In this document: positions 50,579 to 62,294 of the stretch, piece by piece
Layout of the letters: every line of letters starts with the position of its first letter
Position numbering within the stretch: position 1 is the stretch's first letter
DNA from: Sporosarcina sp.
GTDB lineage: Bacteria; Bacillota; Bacilli; Bacillales_A; Planococcaceae
Direction: 5' to 3'
NCBI GenBank assembly: GCA_026169375.1
Contig: JAPFCR010000008.1
Coordinates: forward strand, 1 to 64,000
DNA length: 64,000 nucleotides
Position numbers and translations under genes: made by a program
The notes under the pieces: model-generated
Seen by the model: only the letters and a program-made list of their open reading frames with translations
Told to the model about the DNA's origin: nothing
Database searches by the model: none

Positions 50579-52069
50579 ATGAGAATAGGTGGATTAGCTT
50601 CAGGAATCGATACAGAGTCAATTATTAACGATATGATGCGAGCACATCGAATCCCGTTAAATAAAATTACACAGAAAAAACAATATGCAGAGTGGCAATT
50701 AGATGATTATAGAAGCGTCAATAGAGACATCCGTTCAATGCGAGATGATTTATTCGACATGACGAGACAAAGCACGTACATGGCGAAAACTGTGAGTGTT
50801 TCGAATGAAAATGCGGTTGGAATGCGTGCGTTAAGTGCTAGTTCGGAGCTTACAGGAGAAATTGAAATTGAACAGTTAGCAAAGGCTGCATCGTGGCAAA
50901 GTGCAGAAAAAAAAGGACTCACTCAAGATTCTAAAATGTCTGAGTTACTAGGGAATAACGAGGACGGAGAAATTACCATTGCATTTCATGATGTAGGCGA
51001 AGATGGGAAGTCTATAGGGGATGCTTTAAGTAGTAAGGCAATTTCTTATGAAGCGGGCGACTCGATTGAGACGATTATTAATAAAATCAATAAAGACCCA
51101 GACGCTGGCGTAACTGCTTTTTTTGATGAGCATACTGGAAAGATTGCGATGACAGCAAGAAATTCCGGTGAAAAAGCGATTACTGTCGATGGGCTGGGTG
51201 ACACTAGTACTCAAACGGCAGGACAAAATGCGAAGTTTACGTTTAATGGTCTTAAAACAGAGAGAGAGTCTAACACATTTGAAATCAACGGCTTCGAAAT
51301 TACATTAAAAGAAAAAACTAAGGAAGGTGCACCTGTCACATTCAGTTCAGCACCAGATGTTGATAAAGTGTTCGACGCTGTTAAGTCATTTGTCGATGAT
51401 TATAACAAGCTAATCGAAGACTTAAATAGTAAATTACGAGAACCATTACATCGTGACTACCACCCATTATCTGAAGAAGAAAAAGCGGAGATGAAAGAAC
51501 GAGAAATTGAATTATGGGAAGAAAAGGCGATGAGCGGTACACTTCGAAATGATCCCACAATTCAAAGTCTCCTTCAGAAGATGCGTCTCACATTAAGTAA
51601 TGGCGTTAGCGATGGTCAAGTTGATGAAAATGGTAAAACAGGTCGTATTGTTTTATCGGAAATAGGCATTACAACATCTAAAGATTTCTTAGCAAACGGT
51701 AAACTTGAAATTGATGAAGATAAATTACGAGAAGCAATTACAGCAGATCCAAACAAAATCTATGATTTACTTGGGAAAAGTAGTGGTCCAGATGATGAAA
51801 AAGGACTCGTTCCTCGTCTTCGTGACGCGATGAAAGAAGCAAACGATACGATTTCAAGACGTGCAGGTAACGCTGGTGCAGCAAATGAAAGCTTCACACT
51901 CGGTCGTAACATTAAAGAAATGGACAACCAAATCGAACGTTTTGAAGAGCGTATGCAAAAAATGGAAGAACGTTATTGGAGAGAATTCACGGCAATGGAA
52001 CAAGCGATGAGTCGTGCACAATCGCAAGCAGAACAAATGATGAATGCACTTGGTGGCGGGATGATGTAA
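50579..52069 (+). CDS. fliD: Flagellar cap protein FliD
   Basis: MRIGGLASGIDTESIINDMMRAHRIPLNKITQKKQYAEWQLDDYRSVN. Confidence 0.95.
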   Translation: MRIGGLASGIDTESIINDMMRAHRIPLNKITQKKQYAEWQLDDYRSVNRDIRSMRDDLFDMTRQSTYMAKTVSVSNENAVGMRALSASSELTGEIEIEQLAKAASWQSAEKKGLTQDSKMSELLGNNEDGEITIAFHDVGEDGKSIGDALSSKAISYEAGDSIETIINKINKDPDAGVTAFFDEHTGKIAMTARNSGEKAITVDGLGDTSTQTAGQNAKFTFNGLKTERESNTFEINGFEITLKEKTKEGAPVTFSSAPDVDKVFDAVKSFVDDYNKLIEDLNSKLREPLHRDYHPLSEEEKAEMKEREIELWEEKAMSGTLRNDPTIQSLLQKMRLTLSNGVSDGQVDENGKTGRIVLSEIGITTSKDFLANGKLEIDEDKLREAITADPNKIYDLLGKSSGPDDEKGLVPRLRDAMKEANDTISRRAGNAGAANESFTLGRNIKEMDNQIERFEERMQKMEERYWREFTAMEQAMSRAQSQAEQMMNALGGGMM

Positions 52070-52122
52070 GGATTACTCAGTTAGAGAATGATTCAATTAC
52101 ACATATAAAAGGAGATATTTAA

Positions 52123-52524
52123 TTGGCTATTAACAACCCTTACGCAGCATATAAAAATAACTCAGTGAATACTTCTTCACCGGGTGAACTAACGCTCATG
52201 CTTTACAACGGTTGCTTGAAGTTTATTGAACAAGCAAAGCGTGCGTTAGAAGAGAATAAGGTTGAAGAAAAGAATATCGCAATTCAAAAAGCGCAGGCTA
52301 TTATTACAGAGCTTATGCTTACGTTAGATACATCTGTGCCTGTTGCTGAAAACATGATGACCCTTTATGATTTTGCGAATAGTCGTCTAATCGATGGGAA
52401 TATTAAAAATGATCCAGAGATGTTCGATGAAGCGGCAGACATTATTCGAGAGTTCCGCGATACATGGAAACAAGTCATTCAAATTAACCGTCAAAAGCAA
52501 TATGCAGATGTGGACGGCGTATGA
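52123..52524 (+). CDS. fliS: Flagellar export chaperone FliS
   Basis: NPYAAYKNNSVNTSSPGELTLMLYNGCLKFIEQAKRAL; probable TTG start. Confidence 0.95.
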   Translation: MAINNPYAAYKNNSVNTSSPGELTLMLYNGCLKFIEQAKRALEENKVEEKNIAIQKAQAIITELMLTLDTSVPVAENMMTLYDFANSRLIDGNIKNDPEMFDEAADIIREFRDTWKQVIQINRQKQYADVDGV

Positions 52525-52874
52525 TTAGACGAGAAATGATAGACTGGAAAAGAGCAACGGAATCTTTACTTGTCACAATAGAAAAACAGCAAGCAGATAA
52601 AAGGAGTGAAGTAATTGAACGAGTAGAAAAACTACTCGATGTTCGAGAACAACTTCAAAAAAATTTCCAAGCACCTTTTACGAAAGAAGAAGAAGCTTTT
52701 GGGAAAGAAATCGTTCAATTAGAGCAACAACTTCAAACAAAGATGAAAGATTTTTTTGAAGTGATTCAACAAGATATTTCAGTGACCCAGTCTAAAAAGA
52801 CCAATATGAAAAGTTATGTGAATCCGTACCGTAATCTTGCACAAGACGGTGCTTATTATGACACAAAACAGTAA
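52521..52874 (+). CDS. fliT: FliT-like flagellar protein
   Basis: Small helical protein overlapping fliS. Confidence 0.7.
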   Translation: MIRREMIDWKRATESLLVTIEKQQADKRSEVIERVEKLLDVREQLQKNFQAPFTKEEEAFGKEIVQLEQQLQTKMKDFFEVIQQDISVTQSKKTNMKSYVNPYRNLAQDGAYYDTKQ

Positions 52875-53303
52875 TTCAACTTAATATATTTAAATAAACA
52901 GGTGAAGGAATAGATGTATTTCTTCACCTGTTTTTCTTTTTACGGCTTATCAAAACCTGATTTATTTCCAGAACGAAAAGATGGATTTTCAAGAACATGT
53001 ATTGATCGTTATAGTTAGGGAACCTTTGAAGAGGGGCTTGCATTGCCTACGAGTCACTCAAGATAAAAACAAACTGAAGAAAAATGCCGACAAATCAGAT
53101 AGTTCATCTAAAATGCCCAAATAAACAGGAAACTATGTTATAATTAAGGCAATAATAGATAATGTTTTTCAATCAGCCATACCTTTACAATTTGAAAAAA
53201 TAAAAAATTGAACGAAATAGATTATCTATTTGTTTAAGAATTATTTTTTTAGGGAAGTAGCAAAGTATACTATTAATGAAGAGGTTAAGAAGGAGGAGTT
53301 TAT

Positions 53304-53855
53304 ATGTTAAACTTTAACATCCGAGGCGAAAATTTAGAGGTGACTCCAGCAATTCGTGAACACGTGGAGAGTAAAGTAAGTAAACTTGAAAGGTACTTCA
53401 CGGATGAAGTAAATGCAACGGCACATACTAATTTGAAAGTTTATAATGACAAACAAACAAAAGTTGAAATCACGATTCCGATGAAAAATTTAACATTGCG
53501 TGCAGAAGAGCGTCACGATGATATGTACGCAGCAATTGATTTAATTGTTGATAAACTAGAAAGACAAATCCGTAAATACAAAACAAGAGTAAACCGCAGA
53601 TTCCGTGAGCGTGAAGGTGTTGCAGCATTCTTTGCATCTGTTGCACAAGAAAATGCACCAGAAGAAAATGAAGATGAGTTCCAAGTTGTCCGTACAAAGC
53701 GTTTCGATTTAAAACCAATGGACGAAGAAGAAGCAATTCTTCAAATGAACATGCTTGGTCATAATTTCTTCGTTTTCACAGATGCAGAATCTGATGACAC
53801 GAACATCGTCTACAAGCGTAGAGATGGAAAGTACGGTCTTATTGAAACGAGCTAA
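53304..53855 (+). CDS. hpf: Long-form ribosome hibernation promoting factor
   Basis: MLNFNIRGENLEVTPAIREHVESKVSKLERYF...VVRTKRFDLKPMDEEEAILQMNMLGHNFFVFTDAE. Confidence 0.95.
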   Translation: MLNFNIRGENLEVTPAIREHVESKVSKLERYFTDEVNATAHTNLKVYNDKQTKVEITIPMKNLTLRAEERHDDMYAAIDLIVDKLERQIRKYKTRVNRRFREREGVAAFFASVAQENAPEENEDEFQVVRTKRFDLKPMDEEEAILQMNMLGHNFFVFTDAESDDTNIVYKRRDGKYGLIETS

Positions 53856-53866
53856 CTGAATAAAAG

Positions 53867-53906
53867 GATTCTCCGTGTGCGAAATTACACGGAGAATCTT
53901 TTTTTG
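53867..53906 (+). terminator. Intrinsic terminator of hpf
   Basis: GATTCTCCGTGT...ACACGGAGAATCTTTTTTTG. Confidence 0.8.
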
Positions 53907-54050
53907 TTAGAAAATATCACTGAAGGCATTGTATTGTTCGCGTTTTTAGTGGCGAGCAGTGTGAGGATGTAAAATAACACAGTGTGACATTTGCACCGCG
54001 CATTTTGCAGTGTTAAACTGAAGGGTGAACTAAATGAGGATGTGACTTAC

Positions 54051-56558
54051 ATGCTAAAAGTATTAAGTAAAATATTCGATTCAAATAAAAGAGATTTAAA
54101 ACGTTTAGAACGTATTGCAAATAATGTTGAAGCGCTTGAAAGTGACATCGAACCCCTTTCTGATGAGCAGTTAGCTGCCAAAACAGAAGAGTTTAAAGAG
54201 CGTTATCAAAACGGAGAAACCTTGGAAGATCTTCAGGTAGAGGCTTTCACTGTTGTACGAGAAGCATCACGTCGTGTACTTGGTTTACACCCTTTCCGCG
54301 TACAAATTATTGGTGCTGCAGCTCTACATGAAGGAAATATTGCAGAGATGAAAACAGGTGAAGGAAAGACGTTAACTTCCACACTCGCTGTTTATTTAAA
54401 TGCATTGACAGGAAAAGGCGTTCATGTCATTACGGTGAACGAGTATTTAGCGAGCCGTGATGCTGAAGAAATGGGCGTCCTTTATGAGTTTTTAGGAATG
54501 ACAGTCGGTTTAAACTTAAACAGTATGACAAAAGAAGAAAAACGTGAAGCGTATGAAGCAGATATTACGTATAGTACAAATAACGAGTTAGGTTTTGACT
54601 ATTTACGAGATAATATGGTGCTTTACAATCATGAAAAAGTTCAACGTCCGCTTCATTTTGCGGTCATTGACGAGGTTGACTCGATTTTAATTGACGAAGC
54701 GAGAACGCCGCTTATTATTTCAGGTCAAGCTGCAAAAGCTGCGAACTTATATCGTTTAGCGAATACATTTGTGACGACTTTAAAAGAAGAGGAAGATTAC
54801 TCTTATGATGAGTCGACAAAAGGTGTCGTTTTAACAGAATCAGGTGTTGAAAAAGCAGAGAAAGCATTCAAAATCGACAACTTATTCGATTTAGATCATG
54901 TGACGCTTTTACACGGCATTAACCAGGCGTTAAAAGCACAAGTAAGTATGCATGTTGACGTAGATTATGTTGTGGATGACGGAAACGTTGTCATTGTTGA
55001 CTCTTTCACAGGACGTCTTATGAAAGGCCGACGTTATAGTGATGGACTTCACCAAGCAATTGAAGCGAAAGAAGGTCTAGAAGTTCAAAACGAATCGATG
55101 ACACTCGCGACGATTACATTCCAGAACTATTTCCGTATGTATGAGAAATTATCAGGAATGACAGGAACAGCGAAAACGGAAGAAGAAGAGTTCCGTAATA
55201 TTTACAATATGCAAGTTATTGAAATTCCAACGAATCGCCCGATTATTCGTGATGACCGTGCAGATTTAATTTACGCGTCGATGGACGGGAAATATAAAGC
55301 TGTTGCTGAGGAAATTAAAGAGCGTTATGAAAAAGGACAACCTGTACTTGTTGGTACTGTAGCGATTGAGACGTCTGAAATTATTTCAGGGTACTTGAAG
55401 CAATTCGGTGTAAAACATGATGTGTTAAACGCTAAAAATCATGAACGAGAAGCCGATATTATTTTAAATGCAGGTCAAAAAGGTGCAGTGACAATTGCGA
55501 CGAATATGGCCGGTCGAGGTACGGATATTAAGCTTGGCGAAGGGGTTATCGAAGCGGGTGGTCTTGCGGTTATCGGTACAGAAAGACATGAATCACGTCG
55601 TATAGATAATCAGTTACGTGGACGTTCTGGTCGGCAAGGAGACCCTGGAATTACGCAGTTTTATTTATCTTTAGAAGATGACTTAATGCGTCGTTTCGGT
55701 TCAGATCAGATGAAGTCTATGATGACGAAACTTGGGATGGATGATACAACGCCAATTCAATCGAAAATGGTCTCACGTTCAGTTGAATCTGCACAGCGCC
55801 GTGTGGAAGGAAATAACTTCGACGCGCGTAAACGACTCTTACAATATGATGATGTCTTACGTCAACAACGTGAAGTGATTTATGAAGAGCGAAATGAAGT
55901 ATTAGAGTCTGATGATATTCGTTCGGTTGTTGAAAAGATGATTGCATCCGTCATTGAAAGAACAGTCGCAGCACATACGAGTGAAGAAAACCAAGACGAG
56001 TGGCATTTAAAAGGACTCGAAGATTTTGTTGGAGCAAATTTATTGCCAGAAGATCGTTTAACAGTTGCTGACTTTGAAGGCAAATCTGCTGATGAAATTG
56101 AAAAAACAATTCAAGATGCAGTGACAACACGTTATAATGAAAAAGAAGAAGAAATGACAGAAGAAAGAATGCGTGAATTTGAGAAAGTTATTTTACTTCG
56201 CGCAATTGATACAAAATGGACAGACCATATCGATGCGATGGATCAACTCCGTCACGGTATCCATTTACGTGCATACGGTCAAACAGATCCACTTCGCGAA
56301 TACCAAAGTGAAGGGTTCACAATGTTTGAAGATATGGTGCTTGCGATTGAAAATGACGCAGCTCGTTTTGCGATGAAAGCAGAAATTCGCGAAAATCTTG
56401 AGCGTGAAGAAGTTGTCAAAGGCCAAGCGGTCAATCCAGGCGATGGTGAAGAAAAGAAAAAACCTCAGCCAGTTCGCCGTAGAGTCAATGTTGGTCGAAA
56501 TGATCCATGTCCTTGTGGCAGTGGAAAAAAATATAAACATTGTCATGGTAGAAACTAA
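54051..56558 (+). CDS. secA: Preprotein translocase SecA
   Basis: [19 protein letters not shown]...[13 protein letters not shown]...C-terminal Zn site [14 protein letters not shown]. Confidence 0.97.
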   Translation: MLKVLSKIFDSNKRDLKRLERIANNVEALESDIEPLSDEQLAAKTEEFKERYQNGETLEDLQVEAFTVVREASRRVLGLHPFRVQIIGAAALHEGNIAEMKTGEGKTLTSTLAVYLNALTGKGVHVITVNEYLASRDAEEMGVLYEFLGMTVGLNLNSMTKEEKREAYEADITYSTNNELGFDYLRDNMVLYNHEKVQRPLHFAVIDEVDSILIDEARTPLIISGQAAKAANLYRLANTFVTTLKEEEDYSYDESTKGVVLTESGVEKAEKAFKIDNLFDLDHVTLLHGINQALKAQVSMHVDVDYVVDDGNVVIVDSFTGRLMKGRRYSDGLHQAIEAKEGLEVQNESMTLATITFQNYFRMYEKLSGMTGTAKTEEEEFRNIYNMQVIEIPTNRPIIRDDRADLIYASMDGKYKAVAEEIKERYEKGQPVLVGTVAIETSEIISGYLKQFGVKHDVLNAKNHEREADIILNAGQKGAVTIATNMAGRGTDIKLGEGVIEAGGLAVIGTERHESRRIDNQLRGRSGRQGDPGITQFYLSLEDDLMRRFGSDQMKSMMTKLGMDDTTPIQSKMVSRSVESAQRRVEGNNFDARKRLLQYDDVLRQQREVIYEERNEVLESDDIRSVVEKMIASVIERTVAAHTSEENQDEWHLKGLEDFVGANLLPEDRLTVADFEGKSADEIEKTIQDAVTTRYNEKEEEMTEERMREFEKVILLRAIDTKWTDHIDAMDQLRHGIHLRAYGQTDPLREYQSEGFTMFEDMVLAIENDAARFAMKAEIRENLEREEVVKGQAVNPGDGEEKKKPQPVRRRVNVGRNDPCPCGSGKKYKHCHGRN

Positions 56559-56590
56559 TTGGTCGCTATGATTTTGGGAGGAAAAAATGA

Positions 56591-57695
56591 ATGATTGAAT
56601 TATCAGAAGTACGTAATGAGCTTGACAATACAGCTAAGAAATTAGTGGATTTCAGGGGGTCTCTTTGACTTAGAAAACAAAGAGGCACGAATTCAAGAAT
56701 TAGATGAAATGATGGCTGATCCCAGTTTTTGGAATGACCAAGAAACAGCGCAAAAAGTTATTAACGAATCAAATGGATTGAAAGAAATTGTAGATGACTT
56801 CAATGAATTAAGTGAAGCGCAGGAAAATTTAGAAATGACACTTGAACTTCTAAGAGAAGAGTATGATGAAGACTTACAAAATGAACTCACGGAGGAACTT
56901 CAACCATTCCAACAACAACTAGAAGAATTTGAGTTACATTTATTATTAGGCGGCGAGTTTGACCGCCATAATGCGGTGCTTGAACTTCACTCGGGTGCAG
57001 GTGGAACAGAGTCACAAGACTGGGCATCGATGCTACTACGTATGTATACGCGATGGGCAGAGAAGCATAAGTTTGCGGTTGAGACAATCGATTACCAAGC
57101 AGGCGATGAGGCAGGTGTGAAATCAGTTGCATTGTCGATTAAAGGACATAATGCATTCGGTTATTTAAAAGCTGAAAAAGGCGTTCACCGTCTCGTTCGT
57201 ATTTCACCGTTCGATTCATCAGGGCGTCGTCACACATCTTTCGTATCGTGTGAAATTATGCCTGAGTTTGACGGAGATATTGATATTGAAATCCGTACTG
57301 AAGATTTAAAAATTGATACGTATCGTTCAAGTGGTGCAGGTGGACAGCACGTTAACGTAACGGACTCAGCTGTTCGAATTACACACGTACCAACAGGAAC
57401 AATTGTGACTTGTCAAACTGAACGTTCACAAATTAAAAACCGTGAACGTGCCATGAATTTACTTAAGTCAAAGCTTTATCAGTTAAAAGTTGAAGAAGAA
57501 GAAGAACGTTTAAGAGAAATTCGTGGTGAACAAAAAGAAATCGGATGGGGAAGTCAAATTCGTTCTTACGTTTTCCACCCTTATTCGATGGTAAAAGATC
57601 ACCGAACAGACGTAGAAACAGGAAACGTTGGTGCAGTGATGGATGGAGAGTTAGATTCGTTCATTAACGCTTATTTACGTTCACAAATTAATTAA
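56591..57695 (+). CDS. prfB: Peptide chain release factor 2, programmed +1 frameshift at 56663-56669
   Basis: ATG ATT GAA TTA TCA ... GAT TTC AGG GGG TCT CTT TGA C: AGGGGG SD-like stimulator plus CTT TGA C; downstream GGQ motif [16 protein letters not shown]. Confidence 0.93.
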
Positions 57696-57952
57696 AAGGT
57701 TTAATCTGTTTAAAAATCGTGTATATATACTGTATAAGATATTGTGAATGGCACAAAATAAGTGATGAATGTTTGTTCACAAAGACTTCACAGAATAGAC
57801 AAGGATTGTTAACTTACATCTGTCGTATATTTTTTTATGTGAACCAAGCTTTTTATAACTCAAAAGGTTTTAAAATGGTATACTGTATTTTGGGATTATG
57901 GTAATATAAGATTCCTGAAATAAATTTTTAAATATTTAAAGGAGGAAACAAA

Positions 57953-58291
57953 ATGAAAAAGAAATTATTAGCAGCAATTTTCGGCGCTACATTAGTACTC
58001 GGTGCATGTGGTGGCGGTGGAGACACAGACACAGGTACAGATGATGGTGCTACAGGTGACGATACAGCATCAGCAGTAGACGCTGAAGCGGTATTCCAAC
58101 AAAGCTGTGCATCATGTCACGGTGGTAACTTAGAAGGGGCAAGTGCTCCAGCATTAGATACAGTTGGCGCTGATTTAAGTGAAGATGAAATCCATGACAT
58201 CATTGAAAATGGACAAGGCGGTATGCCACCAGGACTCATCAAAGGTGATGACGCAGACGCTGTTGCAGCTTGGTTAGCAGATAAACAATAA
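57953..58291 (+). CDS. cccB: Cytochrome c-551, lipoprotein type
   Basis: Lipobox [10 protein letters not shown], haem motif CASCH. Confidence 0.85.
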   Translation: MKKKLLAAIFGATLVLGACGGGGDTDTGTDDGATGDDTASAVDAEAVFQQSCASCHGGNLEGASAPALDTVGADLSEDEIHDIIENGQGGMPPGLIKGDDADAVAAWLADKQ

Positions 58292-58305
58292 GAATGATTA
58301 AAAGT

Positions 58306-58340
58306 AGCTTGTAGACGAATTTGTCTACAAGCTTTTTTTT
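58306..58340 (+). terminator. Intrinsic terminator
   Basis: AGCTTGTAGAC...GTCTACAAGCTTTTTTTT. Confidence 0.8.
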
Positions 58341-58573
58341 GCGTTTTTATGCATTTCTTTTGACGTTGGGATTATTTTCAGGAAAAATGTTTGAGAACAT
58401 TCTGCTGAAATTTGTATAAAATGAAAGAAGTTTAGATGATTACATAAAAAAAGTAAGTAATAGGTTGGTTTATTACTAGATTGAAATATAACTGTAATAA
58501 CTTTTGACAAGAAAACATGTTATACTCTATAAGGTAAGAAAATAAAGGTCTAAATAGTTCAGGTGGGTTTAAA

Positions 58574-59257
58574 TTGATAAAAATGAAAAACGTATATAAA
58601 AAATATGCGAATGGTGTCGTTGCCTCAAATGGGATTAATATCGACATACATCGAGGCGAATTTGTTTATGTAGTAGGACCCAGTGGTGCTGGTAAGTCTA
58701 CTTTTATAAAAATGATATATAGAGAAGAAGTGCCAACGAATGGAGAAGTCCATTTTGACAACATTAACGTTGGGCAATTGCAACAAAAAGAAGTCCCCAA
58801 ACTGCGACGTCGAATTGGTGTTGTGTTTCAAGACTTTAAATTATTACCGAAGTTAAATGTTTATGAAAACATTGCTTTCGCGTTAGAAGTGATTGAAGAA
58901 ACACCTGCAGAAATAAGAAAAAAAGTTAACGAGGTTTTGAAACTCGTTGGATTAACACAAAAAGCGCGTATGTTTCCGAATGAGCTATCTGGTGGCGAGC
59001 AACAACGTGTTTCAATTGCACGGTCTATTGTCAACCAGCCGGAACTTGTGATAGCGGATGAGCCGACAGGAAATTTAGATCCGGAAACATCATGGGATAT
59101 TATGGATATATTTGAAAAAATTAATGCGCGTGGTACGACAATTATTATGGCAACGCATAATAAAGAAGTTGTAAATACGATTCGTCACCGCGTGATTGCG
59201 ATTGAAGGCGGAATCATCATCCGAGATGAAATTGGAGGTGATTACGGCTATGAATAG
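58574..59257 (+). CDS. ftsE: Cell division ATP-binding protein FtsE
   Basis: GPSGAGKSTFIK, LSGGEQQRVSIARSIVNQPELVIADEPTGNLDP; TTG start. Confidence 0.95.
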   Translation: MIKMKNVYKKYANGVVASNGINIDIHRGEFVYVVGPSGAGKSTFIKMIYREEVPTNGEVHFDNINVGQLQQKEVPKLRRRIGVVFQDFKLLPKLNVYENIAFALEVIEETPAEIRKKVNEVLKLVGLTQKARMFPNELSGGEQQRVSIARSIVNQPELVIADEPTGNLDPETSWDIMDIFEKINARGTTIIMATHNKEVVNTIRHRVIAIEGGIIIRDEIGGDYGYE

Positions 59258-60134
59258 TGAGACGTTAAAACGGCATTTTCGTGAGAGTTTTAAAAGTATT
59301 GGTCGTAATCGATGGATGACATTTGCTTCAATTAGTGCAGTGACTGTTACATTGATAATTGTTGGCGTTTTTATGACGATGATGATGAATTTAGATAAAA
59401 TTGCCACGAATTTAGAAGAAGATGTTGAAATAAAAGTACTTGTTGATCTTGCAGCAGATGACGCAGCAATTAAAGAATTAGAAAAACAATTAAAAGACAA
59501 TCCTAAACTCACCGAAATTGAGTTTTCTTCCAATGAAGAAGAACTTGAAATTATGATTAAAGGATACGGTGAAGAGTTCGCCTTATATAAACAAGGGAAC
59601 CCATTACGACATGTCTTTTATGTCAAAGCAACAGACCCACAAGATACAATCAAAGTGGCGAAAGAAATTGAAGGTTATGACTACGCCTTCGAAGTGAAAT
59701 ACGGAGAAGGAAAAGTCGAAAAGCTGTTCAATATTCTAAATACCGGTCGTAATGTTGGGATTGTATTAATGATCGCCTTAGTATTTACAGCGATGTTCTT
59801 AATCTCTAATACGATTCGAATTACAATTGTGGCACGTAAACAAGAAATAGAGATTATGAAACTAGTAGGTGCAACCAATAGTTTTGTTCGTATTCCATTC
59901 ATTTTAGAAGGCATATGGCTCGGAATACTAGGTGCAATATTACCAATGATTTTAATAACACTTGCTTATTTTAATCTTTATGATTATATACAACCAAAGT
60001 TAGAGGGGGAGTTATTTCAACCTCTATCTAAAACGCCGTTCATTTATCAGTTAAATGGCTTATTATTATTAATTGGTATCTTTATCGGTGCGTGGGGAAG
60101 TTTTATGTCTGTACGAAAATTTTTAAAAGTTTAA
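59250..60134 (+). CDS. ftsX: Cell division protein FtsX
   Basis: MNSETLKRHFRESFKSIGRNRWMTFASISAVTVTLIIVG. Confidence 0.95.
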   Translation: MNSETLKRHFRESFKSIGRNRWMTFASISAVTVTLIIVGVFMTMMMNLDKIATNLEEDVEIKVLVDLAADDAAIKELEKQLKDNPKLTEIEFSSNEEELEIMIKGYGEEFALYKQGNPLRHVFYVKATDPQDTIKVAKEIEGYDYAFEVKYGEGKVEKLFNILNTGRNVGIVLMIALVFTAMFLISNTIRITIVARKQEIEIMKLVGATNSFVRIPFILEGIWLGILGAILPMILITLAYFNLYDYIQPKLEGELFQPLSKTPFIYQLNGLLLLIGIFIGAWGSFMSVRKFLKV

Positions 60135-60169
60135 TCACAAAAGTGTGAAATGAGAGGGGAACGTTTACG

Positions 60170-61492
60170 TTGAGAATGTCAAAATGGATGCTATCGGTTT
60201 TGATAGCTACTCTTGTGCTGTCTTTTGGTACAGGAAATCCACAAGTCTTAGCAGCTTCACTGAAAGATATGAAAGATGAGAAGAATACACTCGAAAAAAA
60301 GAAAAAGAATTTAAATAGTAATATTCAAGTAAAAGAAAAAGAGATATCAACAAATCAATCAAAAGTTGAACAAATTCAAGAGAAAATTAATCAATTAAAC
60401 AATGAAGTAGAAAAAACGAACAGCAAGATTACGGCATTGCAAAATGAAATTTCAGAAACAATCGCAGAAATCGATGCGTTAAAAGAATCGATTGCAGACT
60501 TAGAAAAGAAAATTCAAGAGCGTGATGAAGTATTACGTGAACGTGCTCGTGCTATGCAAGCAAATGGTGGTACAGTAAATTATATCGATGTATTGCTTGG
60601 CGCAAATAGTTTCGCAGATTTTATTGATAGAATCTCAGCGGTCAATACATTAGTTGACGCTGACCGTAAAATTATGCAGAAACAAGCGGAGGATCAAAAA
60701 CAACTAGAAGAAGAGAAGAAACTTGTTGAACAGAAATTAGCGAAATTGGAAGCAGATAAAAGTGAATTAGAAGAGTTAAAAGCATCCCTTCAATCACAAA
60801 AAGCAGAACAAGATCGTCTCGTCGCTCAGTTAACTAAAGAACTAGAGAAACTTAACACAGAAAAAACAAGTTTAGAAACTGATTTACATGAAGTTCATGA
60901 GTTAAGTGCTGAACTAACGCAAGAAATTGAAGCGGAAGAAAGTCGTCTAGCAGAGCTTGCACGTCAAGCAGAAATTGAAAGACAAAAGCGTGCACAAGCG
61001 AAAGCAAAGGCAAATACAAGCTCAAACACTGGTTCAAGTAACAGCACTTCATCAAATGCAGGAAGTGCACCATCTGTTTCAAATGGGACTTGGACAAGAC
61101 CTACATCTGGTCGTGTGTCTTCTGAATTTGGAGGAAGAAATATCGGTTTCGCTTCAAGTAATCACAGAGGAATCGATATCGCGAACCCAGTTGGTACACC
61201 AGTTGTCGCAGCTGGCGATGGAGTCGTTGGACGTACAGGTGTTATTGGTACATACGGAAATGTGGTCATGGTTACACATTCTGTAAACGGTAAGATTTAT
61301 ACGACGTTGTATGCACACCTTTCAAGCATTAACGTGAGTCCTGGGCAAACAGTTTCAAAAGGACAAACAATTGGACGAATTGGTATGACTGGAAGAACTT
61401 CTGGTCCACATTTACACTTTGAATTTCATGTAGGTGGATGGACAGGCTTTGGTCCTTCAGCAGTGAATCCTAGAAGTCACGTTCCAATTTAA
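60170..61492 (+). CDS. Murein hydrolase activator / M23 family peptidase with N-terminal coiled coil
   Basis: PcsB-like coiled coil; M23 motifs SNHRGIDIANPVGTPVVAAGDGVV, GPHLHFEFHVGG. Confidence 0.9.
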   Translation: MRMSKWMLSVLIATLVLSFGTGNPQVLAASLKDMKDEKNTLEKKKKNLNSNIQVKEKEISTNQSKVEQIQEKINQLNNEVEKTNSKITALQNEISETIAEIDALKESIADLEKKIQERDEVLRERARAMQANGGTVNYIDVLLGANSFADFIDRISAVNTLVDADRKIMQKQAEDQKQLEEEKKLVEQKLAKLEADKSELEELKASLQSQKAEQDRLVAQLTKELEKLNTEKTSLETDLHEVHELSAELTQEIEAEESRLAELARQAEIERQKRAQAKAKANTSSNTGSSNSTSSNAGSAPSVSNGTWTRPTSGRVSSEFGGRNIGFASSNHRGIDIANPVGTPVVAAGDGVVGRTGVIGTYGNVVMVTHSVNGKIYTTLYAHLSSINVSPGQTVSKGQTIGRIGMTGRTSGPHLHFEFHVGGWTGFGPSAVNPRSHVPI

Positions 61493-61513
61493 TTAATATG
61501 CACAAAAACGACG

Positions 61514-61560
61514 ACCGCAAGTAAAATTGGGAGGATTTCTCATTTTACTTGCGGTTTTTT
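61514..61560 (+). terminator. Intrinsic terminator
   Basis: ACCGCAAGTAAAA...TTTTACTTGCGGTTTTTT. Confidence 0.75.
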
Positions 61561-61649
61561 AATTGGTTCATTCAATAAGCTCCGTTGCTAGTCAAACCGA
61601 AGTCAGTTCAGTACAATATGACATAGATGCCAAATGGAGGTGTTTTTGT

Positions 61650-62294
61650 ATGTTTATTACGAAGTATTTTCAAGTGATCAACTTAACAATGCCATCTTCA
61701 TGGGTTGCACTTCTACTCTCTTTTCTGATTACCTACATGATTGTAAGAGTAAAGTTTGGAAAAGAACTGGCTCACTTTTTAGGAGATGCTATGTTTTATT
61801 TTGTCATCGTTTGGAAGTTCTCTGTTGTCTTAACTGATTTTAAAACAATTCTCCAATTTCCATTATCCGTTCTATATTTCAATGGTGGGAAAGTTGGCGT
61901 TTATTTAGGTGTAGTGGCCGTGATTCTACATGTATTCTTTTCATTCAAGAAGAAGCGTATTATGAAAGAAGATGTATTCGGTTTACTTATAGGAAGTATC
62001 GTTACTTTATCGATGTATCAAGTGTGGGTCGCGCTATTTAATACAGGACCGTTTGGTATTCGCATTGTGACAGTACTGACATTTCTTATTTTTTTACTGA
62101 CAGTTTTATTGATTAATCAATTCAAAAAAATGCCGAAAGAGCTCATCTTTTTGACAATTGGTTTACATCTTTTTATAAGCGCATTACAACCAGCAGGAAT
62201 ATTCCAAACATCAACAATTGTTATGGGAATCATCGGTGGAATTTTGATGATTGTCATGCATAAAGAGAAATCGAATATGGAGGCAAAACATTGA
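61650..62294 (+). CDS. Polytopic membrane protein
   Basis: Multiple hydrophobic segments; start codon after GGAGG. Confidence 0.7.
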   Translation: MFITKYFQVINLTMPSSWVALLLSFLITYMIVRVKFGKELAHFLGDAMFYFVIVWKFSVVLTDFKTILQFPLSVLYFNGGKVGVYLGVVAVILHVFFSFKKKRIMKEDVFGLLIGSIVTLSMYQVWVALFNTGPFGIRIVTVLTFLIFLLTVLLINQFKKMPKELIFLTIGLHLFISALQPAGIFQTSTIVMGIIGGILMIVMHKEKSNMEAKH

